Assembly (NCBI GenBank): GCA_964367845.1 | Contig: CAYIYW010000019.1 | Span: forward strand, 1 to 11,887 | Direction: 5' to 3' | DNA: 11,887 nt | Origin: JAHFLV01 sp964367845 | Lineage (GTDB): Bacteria; Patescibacteriota; Minisyncoccia; Phycocordibacterales; DATGWK01 | Part shown: one piece after another, positions 5,813 through 11,144 of the stretch | Layout: each line of letters starts with the position of its first letter | Position numbering within the stretch: the first letter of the stretch is position 1 | Made by a program: the position numbers and the translations under genes | The notes under the pieces: generated by a model | What the model saw: the letters and a program-made list of their open reading frames with translations, nothing else | What the model was told of the DNA's origin: nothing | Database searches by the model: none

Positions 5813-5825
5813 AACTAGACTAGTT
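5813..5825. promoter_or_regulatory. 13-bp palindrome next to the -35 box
   Basis: AACTAG-A-CTAGTT is perfectly symmetric around one base and touches the -35 box of the promoter at 5785-5812. The position fits an operator site. Confidence 0.4.
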
Positions 5826-5867
5826 GCCAAATGTGTGTGCTCAAAATAAATAGCCCCGCACAAGCCC

Positions 5868-5896
5868 TTGCGCTTATTTCCCCTTTCTGCTATCCT
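5868..5896 (+). promoter_or_regulatory. extended -10 promoter for the small RNA
   Basis: TTGCGC (5868-5873), a 17-bp spacer ending in TGC, and TATCCT (5891-5896) give an extended -10 promoter with expected start near 5902. Confidence 0.5.
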
Positions 5897-5901
5897 AGAT
5901 G

Positions 5902-6057
5902 TGGGATTGTTCTTTGGGATTGGTGACGAGTAAGTGAGAAGAGGCCTTCCAGATTTTCAACCGATATCTATATCGTTTACCCACAATCAGCCCCTTCCAC
6001 TCATCTCTCTCTACCTTTCCCCTTCACTTCCTACACGCCCTATGGGTGTGTTTTTTT
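5902..6057 (+). ncRNA. putative structured small RNA, 6S-like rod shape
   Basis: A segment of about 156 nt without a reading frame lies between an extended -10 promoter and a strong intrinsic terminator. A purine-rich left half can pair with a pyrimidine-rich right half in nested order: GGGA 5903-5906 with TTCC 6028-6031, GGGA 5916-5919 with TCCC 6018-6021, GGT 5922-5924 with ACC 6013-6015, AGTG 5933-5936 with CACT 5998-6001, GAAG 5938-5941 with CTTC 5994-5997, GGC 5943-5945 with GCC 5990-5992. A separate hairpin CGATA/TATCG sits at 5962-5975. An irregular rod with an asymmetric bubble recalls 6S RNA, but purine/pyrimidine strands pair easily by chance and I see no diagnostic sequence. It is not SRP RNA or tmRNA. 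It could also be a long attenuator leader for the glutaredoxin gene 101 nt further on. Confidence 0.45.
6033..6057 (+). terminator. intrinsic terminator of the small RNA
   Basis: ACACGCCC (6033-6040) pairs with GGGTGTGT (6044-6051) around loop TAT, with one G-T pair, and a run of T follows to 6057. Confidence 0.85.
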
Positions 6058-6076
6058 AATAAATATGATACAAATT

Positions 6077-6104
6077 ATGTCAGTGTTTCTTTTTAAGATA
6101 TTAT
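6077..6104 (+). promoter_or_regulatory. candidate promoter of the glutaredoxin gene
   Basis: ATGTCA (6077-6082), a 16-bp spacer and TATTAT (6099-6104). The -10 box is good and the -35 box moderate. The leader would be about 48 nt and contains the palindrome at 6112-6126. Confidence 0.4.
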
Positions 6105-6111
6105 TTAAAAT

Positions 6112-6126
6112 CAATTAAATTAATTG
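6112..6126. promoter_or_regulatory. 15-bp palindrome in the glutaredoxin leader
   Basis: CAATTAA-A-TTAATTG is perfectly symmetric around one base and lies just after the predicted transcription start, a usual place for a repressor site. It is AT-rich, so chance is possible. Confidence 0.35.
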
Positions 6127-6158
6127 GCGTTATTTGAGAAATTCACATCTTCACAACA

Positions 6159-6401
6159 ATGAAAAAAGTTACCATATATTCAACGCCATCCTGCAAATAC
6201 TGTAAATTAGCTAAGGATTATTTTACCGCCAATAACATTTCGTACACTGAACACGACGTCGCCGCTGACATTGAAAGGCGAAATGAAATGATTGAGAAGA
6301 GCGGCCAGATGGGCGTGCCTGTGATAATTATCGGCGATGATGAATTGGTGGTTGGGTTTAATAAACCGCTTATCGCCAAACTTCTCGGTTTTAGTTCGTA
6401 A
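6159..6401 (+). CDS. glutaredoxin-like thiol-disulfide oxidoreductase
   Basis: An 80-residue cytoplasmic protein with a complete thioredoxin fold of glutaredoxin size. The first strand MKKVTIYSTPS leads to the active site C12-K-Y-C15, followed by the first helix. The cis-proline loop is GVPVI (P54), and VVGFNKPLI (64-72) matches the conserved 'GF....L' near the end. CKYC differs from the CPYC of classical glutaredoxins and resembles small YruB/NrdH-type proteins, so the electron donor could be glutathione-independent. It would reduce protein disulfides or serve ribonucleotide reductase. The ATG is chosen because the first strand starts there; no Shine-Dalgarno precedes it. tRNA-Arg starts 18 nt after the stop, so the two may share a transcript. 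Confidence 0.93.
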   Translation: MKKVTIYSTPSCKYCKLAKDYFTANNISYTEHDVAADIERRNEMIEKSGQMGVPVIIIGDDELVVGFNKPLIAKLLGFSS

Positions 6402-6419
6402 GTGTTTGTTAAAATGCTT

Positions 6420-6491
6420 GCCGCCATAGTTCAACGGATAGAACAGTCCCGTCCTAAGGGATAGATGTAGGTTCAATTCCTACTGGTGGCA
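6420..6491 (+). tRNA. tRNA-Arg (anticodon CCT)
   Basis: The acceptor GCCGCCA pairs with TGGTGGC (one G-T pair), the D-arm is TTC...GAA, the anticodon stem GTCCC/GGGAT closes loop GTCCTAA (anticodon CCT), and the T-arm is GTAGG TTCAATT CCTAC. The discriminator is A6491 and no CCA is encoded. Confidence 0.95.
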
Positions 6492-6504
6492 TAAATAAAG
6501 AGAC

Positions 6505-6523
6505 ACAATTTTAAGTTGTTTTT
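6505..6523 (+). terminator. weak terminator after tRNA-Arg
   Basis: ACAATT (6505-6510) pairs with AGTTGT (6514-6519) around TTA with one G-T pair, followed by TTTT. It is short and AT-rich, and overlaps the -35 box of the next promoter. Confidence 0.35.
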
Positions 6524-6543
6524 CCCTTATTTTCTGTTACAAT
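6516..6543 (+). promoter_or_regulatory. extended -10 promoter giving a leaderless mRNA
   Basis: TTGTTT (6516-6521), a 16-bp spacer ending TGT, and TACAAT (6538-6543). The -10 box ends 7 nt before the ATG at 6551, so transcription should begin at or one base before the start codon. Confidence 0.6.
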
Positions 6544-6550
6544 TTCCCCC

Positions 6551-6811
6551 ATGGATTTTCACGATAAAGATTTCTTTGACAGAATGATGACCCTGACCGA
6601 GGAGAACAACAAACTCCTTCATAAGATGTGGCGGGCGGCTAGAATGGCAAGTGCCATGCGAACTTTGTACTGGCTTGTGATTATCGGGCTTTCCATCGGC
6701 GCGTACTACTATGTTCAGCCGTATCTTGAACAATTACTTTCCGTTTATACAGGCCTTCAGGACAGCGTCGGTTCAGTTCAAAGTTTAATAGGTTCATTTA
6801 AGAGGCCGTGA
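6551..6811 (+). CDS. small single-span membrane protein of unknown function
   Basis: An 86-residue protein I do not recognise. Residues 1-36 are charged and helical (MDFHDKDFFDRMMTLTEENNKLL, then basic KMWRAARMASAMR). Residues 38-55 (TLYWLVIIGLSIGAYYYV) form one transmembrane helix, and 56-86 are an amphipathic helix rich in Leu, Gln and Ser. The basic residues before the span suggest the N-terminus is inside (positive-inside rule). The extended -10 box directly upstream fixes the start and implies a leaderless message. It lies between two tRNA genes in the same direction. Short membrane proteins of this layout are common in Patescibacteria, but the role is unknown. Confidence 0.8.
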   Translation: MDFHDKDFFDRMMTLTEENNKLLHKMWRAARMASAMRTLYWLVIIGLSIGAYYYVQPYLEQLLSVYTGLQDSVGSVQSLIGSFKRP

Positions 6812-6838
6812 GTTTAGTTTGTATTATGCGCGGAATAC

Positions 6839-6914
6839 GCCGAGATAGCTCAGTTGGTAGAGCATATCCCTGAAGAGGATGGGGTCGCCGGTTCGAGCCC
6901 GGCTCTCGGCACCA
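6839..6914 (+). tRNA. tRNA-Phe (anticodon GAA)
   Basis: The acceptor GCCGAGA pairs with TCTCGGC, the D-arm is GCTC...GAGC, the anticodon stem TATCC/GGATG closes loop CTGAAGA (anticodon GAA), and the T-arm is GCCGG TTCGAGC CCGGC. ACCA follows the acceptor stem, so this gene, unlike the other complete tRNAs here, appears to encode CCA. A TATTAT at 6822-6827 could be its -10 box. Confidence 0.96.
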
Positions 6915-6919
6915 AAAGA

Positions 6920-6947
6920 TTGATTGCGAACGAATAACAGTTATAAT
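6920..6947 (+). promoter_or_regulatory. promoter of the coiled-coil gene
   Basis: TTGATT (6920-6925), a 16-bp spacer and a consensus TATAAT (6942-6947). The predicted start near 6954 gives a leader of about 23 nt. Confidence 0.6.
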
Positions 6948-6976
6948 TCAAAGATTATCAAACTAACGAGAATTTT

Positions 6977-7216
6977 ATGACTGACTCAAATCACGCTATT
7001 ACCGAACTGGAAAGACAAATTATGGACGAACAGCGACAGATAACAAGAAAGGAAGAGGAGCTGAAGAATAAACAGCGCGAGCTTGACAGGGATAAAGCCG
7101 AGATTGACAAATTAGTCCGGGAAATCGCCGACCTTGACCAGAGAATGGCACACGCAAGAGATCAATTGAAAAAACTGGCTGAAGATATGAAAAGAGCGAC
7201 AGCGAGCAGGAGATAA
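6977..7216 (+). CDS. small coiled-coil protein of unknown function
   Basis: A 79-residue, highly charged protein with heptad-like spacing of hydrophobic residues almost throughout (from TELERQIMDEQRQI to LKKLAEDMKRA), so it is predicted to be one long coiled coil, probably a dimer. It has no signal peptide, membrane span or catalytic motif. A consensus -10 box upstream and a large terminator right behind the stop make it a single-gene transcript. The region before the ATG (ACGAGAATTTT) has at most a weak ribosome site. It could be an adaptor or structural protein; nothing in the sequence tells which. Confidence 0.75.
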   Translation: MTDSNHAITELERQIMDEQRQITRKEEELKNKQRELDRDKAEIDKLVREIADLDQRMAHARDQLKKLAEDMKRATASRR

Positions 7217-7228
7217 AAAAACGAACAG

Positions 7229-7296
7229 CAAAAAAACGCCAATGATGTTTTGAATGGGCCGAGGGGCACCCGAAAAAACATCGTTTGCGTTTTTTG
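7229..7296. terminator. large bidirectional terminator between convergent genes
   Basis: AAAAAACGC (7231-7239) pairs with GCGTTTTTT (7287-7295), and after one mismatch AATGATGTTTT (7241-7251) pairs with AAAACATCGTT (7275-7285), with one T-G pair. The loop is GC-rich (GGGCC...GCACCC). Each strand ends in a T-run, so it serves both the coiled-coil gene and hsp20, whose stop codon touches it. Confidence 0.9.
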
Positions 7297-7764
7297 TTAC
7301 CCGTTATTATTTTTCACTCGCAACTTGGACTGCCGACTTTTATCTATTTTAGGCAAACGAATAATCAAAAGACCGTGCTTTTCTATCGCCTCGGCTTCTT
7401 CTATTTCAACTTCTTGCGGTAAAAGAATCGTCCGAGAAAAACTGCCCCAATAAAGTTCTTTGTGAAAATAGTTTTCCTCGCTTATCGTCCGCTCAATCTC
7501 GCGCTTGCCCTTAACCGTTACCATGTCGCGAGTGATGGTAATGTCCAAATCCTCCGGCCGCACTCCCGGCACCATCGTTTTTATAACGACATCGGTCGGC
7601 GTCTGGTACACGTCAACCATTAGCTCGCCCTCTCCCCCATCAAGCTCGTCGCCGTTTTCGCCATTGGCTTTAAGGCCTGTTGATTTGGCTTCCTCTTCTT
7701 CGGTTTCTTCCGGAATCCGAATCGCCCCAGTAAGCCGCTCAAAAAATGATCTTTTTTCTTTCAT
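7297..7764 (-). CDS. Hsp20 / alpha-crystallin small heat-shock protein
   Basis: A 155-residue ATP-independent holdase chaperone that binds unfolding proteins. The acidic N-terminal arm (1-46, with EETEEEEA) is followed by the alpha-crystallin domain (about 47-139): ELMVDVYQTPTDVVIKTMVPGV, then DITITRDMVTVKGKRE, YWGSFSRTILLP, and the conserved HGLLIIRLPK (130-139). The short C-terminal tail has SKLRV, a variant of the I/V-x-I/V motif used in oligomer assembly. The ATG overlaps the stop of the PrsW-family gene by 4 bp (ATGA), so the two are probably translationally coupled. No CIRCE or other heat-shock operator is evident upstream of the pair. Confidence 0.95.
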   Translation of the reverse strand: MKEKRSFFERLTGAIRIPEETEEEEAKSTGLKANGENGDELDGGEGELMVDVYQTPTDVVIKTMVPGVRPEDLDITITRDMVTVKGKREIERTISEENYFHKELYWGSFSRTILLPQEVEIEEAEAIEKHGLLIIRLPKIDKSRQSKLRVKNNNG

Positions 7765-8468
7765 GTTATGTTAATTTGATTTAATCTTTTTATTCTTTCA
7801 AAAAATAGGAGCAACCCAACCACAGAAAACCACAGGACCAGAAAAGTGACGAACATGTTGCTACCGCTATCGCTCATTATAGATAAGTTGAACAGCGTAT
7901 GCAATACGGTTGCCACCAGAAGGCCAATAAAAATCATACGCTTACGGACAGCTTTTGGTTTGTAAAAAGAGAGGGCCAAACCAAGACCGACAATAGCCGA
8001 GGTCATGACATGGAGAACGCTCGCGCCGACGAAACGCAGATTGCCGGTAATAATGCTATCCACAACATTACCGCCGGCTAACGGGTCAAACAAGAAAAAA
8101 GCGTTTTCAAGAGCGGTAAATCCGAGCGCCGCCGTAACCATATAAATTACGGCGTCAATCGGCTCGTCAAACGCTTTGCTCCTGAAAGCAACGACGTAGG
8201 CGGCCAAAAATTTCATGACTTCCTCAACAATCGCCAGCGTAAAGAACAAAACGATTGAGCTCCCTTCGGAAGAATCGGAAAAGAATTGATAAATTACCTG
8301 CTGTAACGGTAAAACAAAAGCAACCGCAATCATGCCGGCGATAAAAGTGATGACGATAAGCCCGCGCGGCTCCGGATGAACACTGTCTTCTTTAAGCCAA
8401 AACCAAAGCCAAAGAGCCGCCGGCAGTAAGCCGCCGAAAAAAGCGTAAAAAAGAACTTGAAAATCCAT
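7761..8468 (-). CDS. PrsW-family intramembrane metalloprotease
   Basis: A 235-residue protein with seven or eight hydrophobic segments. It carries the PrsW/CPBP-like signature residues in order: E82-E83-x-x-K86 in IVEEVMKF, GFTALEN with E121 and N122, H153 in the segment LHVMTSAIVG, and H190 in VLHTLFN. These are the likely metal ligands and catalytic Glu inside the membrane. In Bacillus, PrsW makes the first cut of anti-sigma factor RsiW; here no anti-sigma gene is nearby, so the substrate is unknown. It is followed by hsp20 with a 4-bp overlap, suggesting a membrane/protein-stress unit. It begins 35 nt after valS, behind its own extended -10 box, and has no Shine-Dalgarno. Confidence 0.9.
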   Translation of the reverse strand: MDFQVLFYAFFGGLLPAALWLWFWLKEDSVHPEPRGLIVITFIAGMIAVAFVLPLQQVIYQFFSDSSEGSSIVLFFTLAIVEEVMKFLAAYVVAFRSKAFDEPIDAVIYMVTAALGFTALENAFFLFDPLAGGNVVDSIITGNLRFVGASVLHVMTSAIVGLGLALSFYKPKAVRKRMIFIGLLVATVLHTLFNLSIMSDSGSNMFVTFLVLWFSVVGLLLFFERIKRLNQINIT

Positions 8469-8485
8469 TATACGATTATGCGGAT

Positions 8486-8494
8486 ATTATAACA
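8486..8494 (-). promoter_or_regulatory. extended -10 promoter of the PrsW-Hsp20 pair
   Basis: TGTTATAAT on the minus strand (8494-8486) is a perfect extended -10 element in the short valS-PrsW gap. No good -35 box exists. The predicted leader is about 10 nt. Confidence 0.55.
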
Positions 8495-8503
8495 GACCGA
8501 ACA

Positions 8504-10756
8504 TCACCATCTCGGCCATTTTTCCACAAGCAAAAGTCGCCTGTTAGAAATTGGCGCGAGCGACCATAATTCTTCAGTCACAAAAGGAATAAACGGGTGA
8601 AGCAGTTTTAGCGAGGTTGAAAAAATTTCAATCAAAAGTCGCTGTTTTGACCGGCGTTCAGTTTCGTCTTTTGACGCCAGTTTCTGCTTGCTTTCCTCAA
8701 CAATCACATCGGCAAAAGTATGCCAAAAGTAGTGGTAGAGTTTTTCGGCAGCCAAATGATAACGAAAATTTTCCATGTCGGCCGTGATTTCTTTAGTCAG
8801 CGCGACAAATTCGTTTTTGCGGACTTCGTCCTCAGCGGTGTATTCCGGCGCGGTGGTAACGGACGACGATATTACGGACGGCGCGACCAGATTGCAGGTT
8901 GCCCAGTCAAAATCAGCCGTGTTTGAAATCACAAAACGCGCCACATTCCAGATTTTATTGGCAAAATGTTTGTAACCCCGCGTCCTCTCTTCGGAAAACT
9001 TGCTGTCATTGCCCGGCCCCGTCCCGATTATCAGCGACAATCGCGTGGCGTCAGCGCCGAATTTTTCTATCATTGCGAGCGGGTCAATGCTGTTCCCCAA
9101 CGACTTGCTCATTTTGCGCCCCTTACCGTCAAGAACAAGACCGTGAATATAAACGGTTTTGAACGGAATGTCGCCCAAAAAATACACGCTCATTAGAATC
9201 ATTCTGGCCACCCAAAACGGTAAAATATCATAGGCGGTTTCAAGAACAGTTGTTGGGTGATAATTTTTGAAATCCGCGGTCTGGTCCGGCCAGCCGAGCG
9301 TTGAAAATGTCCAAAGGCCTGAAGAAAACCAAGTATCAAGAGTGTCCGAGTCCTGCTCCCAACCGTCGCCCGTCGGCGGCTCTACACCGCAGTAAATTTC
9401 ACTTTCCTTGTACCAAACAGGAATCCGGTGTCCAAACCAGATTTGCCGACTGATACACCAATCGCGCAAATTATTTATCCAATGAGTATAAATTTTCCCG
9501 AACCGTTCGGGCACGATTTCAATTTGGCCGTTTTCAATAACTTTTTTCATGAGTTGTCTCAAAGTAACCGTATCGCCTTCTGAAATGCCGGCGATTTTTG
9601 AAGGACCCATTTTAAACTCTTTATTAACCGCAATAAACCACTGTTTTTTTATTTGTGGCTCAATAACACCGCCTCCCCGAGAATTTTTGGCGATGTTGTG
9701 AACATAATTTTCGTCTATCTTTTCCACCAAACTGAGTTTTTGGAGTTTCTCAATTATAAGCGAGCGGGCTTTTTTGATGTGAAGTCCGGCGAATTCTCCG
9801 GCCAATGCCAGAAGTTTGCCGTCAAAATCGATAATCTGCTCCTTATCAAGGTCATGGCGCGAGGCAATTTCAAAATCGGTTACATCATGCCACGGAGTTA
9901 TGGTCATAACGCCCGTGCCGAAATCCATGTCAACGGATTCGTCTTTGATTACGGTCGCAACGACAGCTCCATTTATCCACGGCACCTCAAGAGTTTGTTT
10001 ATGTTTGTATTTTTTATATCTTTCGTCGTTTGGGTGCATCACCACATACTTGTCTCCAAATTTTGTTTCCGGCCGGGCCGTTGTTATGACGAAAGGTCCA
10101 TACTTGAGATAGTAAAGCGGAGTTTTTTCCTCAACCCAATCAATCTCCACATCAGATACCGTCGTTTTTAATTTCCAGTCCCAATTGACTATCCGATGAC
10201 CTTGGTAAATTAATCCTGCGTCATACATTCGTTTGAATGCGGTGCGAACCGCCTTCATCCTCGGCTCGTCCAGCGTATAGGCCTCTCTACTCCAGTCAAC
10301 CGTCGCGCCGATTTTCTTGATTTGATTGGTTATCGTGTCGTGGCTTTTTTGAGCAAAATTTTCAACGATGTCCAGAAATTCATTCCGCGGGAAATCAAAA
10401 CGGGTCTTTTTTTCTTCCTTGTATAAAATTTCCTCAACTTTGACTTGGGTGGCGATTGCCGCATGGTCGGTCCCGGGCAACCAGAGCGTCCGCTCGCCTT
10501 TCATGCGATGAAAACGGGCCATGATGTCTTCTACGGTAAGCACCAGAGCGTGCCCGACATGAAGCACGCCGGTAACATTCGGCGGTGGCAGAACCATGGA
10601 GAAATACGGCGCGTCGGCATTTGCGATTCCGTTTTTAATACAAATGTCGGGGTTAAACAAACCGCTGTCGGCCCAGAGTTTGTAAATACGCTCTTCCGTT
10701 TCTCTCGGATTATAGGGTTTTAATAATTTTGAATTCAGATTGTCAGTCATGGACAT
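8504..10756 (-). CDS. valS: valyl-tRNA synthetase
   Basis: Charges tRNA-Val with valine in the cytoplasm. This class-I enzyme has 750 residues: nucleotide-binding PPPNVTGVLHVGHAL with the HIGH-type motif H66-V-G-H69, the editing (CP1) domain with ITTARPET (224-231) and GTGVMTITPWHDVTDFEI (280-297), RDWCISRQIWFG (431-442), DTWFSSGLW (474-482), and KMSKS (548-552). The anticodon-binding helical domain follows (about 630-745, ending ...PFIPFVTEELW). Compared with E. coli ValRS (about 950 residues) it lacks the C-terminal coiled coil. The start ATG at 10756 is just behind an extended -10 box; a second ATG two codons later is also possible. A partial tRNA-Val gene lies at the other end of the window. 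Confidence 0.98.
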   Translation of the reverse strand: MSMTDNLNSKLLKPYNPRETEERIYKLWADSGLFNPDICIKNGIANADAPYFSMVLPPPNVTGVLHVGHALVLTVEDIMARFHRMKGERTLWLPGTDHAAIATQVKVEEILYKEEKKTRFDFPRNEFLDIVENFAQKSHDTITNQIKKIGATVDWSREAYTLDEPRMKAVRTAFKRMYDAGLIYQGHRIVNWDWKLKTTVSDVEIDWVEEKTPLYYLKYGPFVITTARPETKFGDKYVVMHPNDERYKKYKHKQTLEVPWINGAVVATVIKDESVDMDFGTGVMTITPWHDVTDFEIASRHDLDKEQIIDFDGKLLALAGEFAGLHIKKARSLIIEKLQKLSLVEKIDENYVHNIAKNSRGGGVIEPQIKKQWFIAVNKEFKMGPSKIAGISEGDTVTLRQLMKKVIENGQIEIVPERFGKIYTHWINNLRDWCISRQIWFGHRIPVWYKESEIYCGVEPPTGDGWEQDSDTLDTWFSSGLWTFSTLGWPDQTADFKNYHPTTVLETAYDILPFWVARMILMSVYFLGDIPFKTVYIHGLVLDGKGRKMSKSLGNSIDPLAMIEKFGADATRLSLIIGTGPGNDSKFSEERTRGYKHFANKIWNVARFVISNTADFDWATCNLVAPSVISSSVTTAPEYTAEDEVRKNEFVALTKEITADMENFRYHLAAEKLYHYFWHTFADVIVEESKQKLASKDETERRSKQRLLIEIFSTSLKLLHPFIPFVTEELWSLAPISNRRLLLVEKWPRW

Positions 10757-10775
10757 TATTCTTTTTGTTTTTCAA

Positions 10776-10784
10776 ATCATATCA
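10776..10784 (-). promoter_or_regulatory. extended -10 promoter of valS
   Basis: TGATATGAT on the minus strand (10784-10776) is an extended -10 element. The -35 region is poor in consensus and is occupied by the tandem repeats starting at 10789. The leader would be about 13-14 nt. Confidence 0.5.
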
Positions 10785-10788
10785 CGGC

Positions 10789-10830
10789 ATTGAGAGAATC
10801 TGATTGAGAGAACTAGATTGAAAGAACCTG
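10789..10830. repeat. three tandem 14-bp repeats upstream of valS
   Basis: Three adjacent units, ATTGAGAGAATCTG, ATTGAGAGAACTAG and ATTGAAAGAACCTG, share ATTGARAGAA. The first begins 4 bp from the valS extended -10 element, so the array covers its -35 position. A further partial copy (TTGAGAGAA) lies at 11024-11032. Confidence 0.75.
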
Positions 10831-10904
10831 ATAGTGACGGCGGTTATCGTATTTTTGTCTTGTTGACTAATTTTTAATGTGTTTTGTGTTGTGAAGTGTG
10901 GTCT

Positions 10905-10946
10905 AAAGGACATATTTTGTCCTTTATCGGACATTCTGTCCTTTAT
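10905..10946. repeat. two tandem dyads built on GGACA/TGTCC
   Basis: The first dyad has 9-bp perfect arms (TAAAGGACA 10905-10913, TGTCCTTTA 10919-10927) around TATTT. The second has 5-bp arms (10930-10934, 10938-10942) around TTC and is again followed by TTTA. Repeated half-sites in an intergenic region suggest a regulator-binding array, although the first could also be an RNA hairpin. Confidence 0.6.
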
Positions 10947-11069
10947 GGAAAAACTTGCGTCCGAGATATGGTTTGTAAAAGACAAAATATCATTATTCAG
11001 ACAATTATGGAATTTGAATTAATTTGAGAGAAATCCGCCTTAATAAACGCTTAAAACGGCTTTAAAAAA

Positions 11070-11098
11070 TGGACACGAATTGATTTCGCGCCTAGAAT
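11070..11098 (+). promoter_or_regulatory. promoter of the surface-protein gene
   Basis: TGGACA (11070-11075), a 17-bp spacer and TAGAAT (11093-11098), each one mismatch from consensus. The predicted start near 11105 gives a leader of about 40 nt. Confidence 0.65.
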
Positions 11099-11144
11099 CA
11101 CATGGCTAGGTTAGGCCACTAAATATACCTTTTCTAAATTGCGA

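Larger units (their letters stand above)
10757..11144. other. divergent intergenic region between valS and a surface-protein gene
   Basis: Apart from the tandem repeats, the GGACA dyads and two promoters, I see no gene. The AT-rich stretch 10950-11069 holds only short, weak symmetric words such as TTTGT/ACAAA (10972-10986). Confidence 0.6.

Noticed and set aside
5302..5818. Overlapping plus-strand open frames
   Set aside because: They oppose the 5378-5704 gene, which has a Shine-Dalgarno, promoter and terminator in the right order. The plus-strand frames have none.
5902..6057. SRP RNA or tmRNA
   Set aside because: The conserved SRP tetraloop region and the tmRNA tRNA-like ends and tag frame are absent.
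9653..10171. Plus-strand open frames inside valS
   Set aside because: valS is certain from its motifs; these are antisense shadows.
10782..10985. Minus-strand open frame of 67 codons upstream of valS
   Set aside because: It is built largely from the tandem repeats and GGACA dyads, has no ribosome site, and its product resembles nothing.
10789..11032. CRISPR array
   Set aside because: The repeats are directly adjacent 14-mers without spacers, and no cas gene is present.
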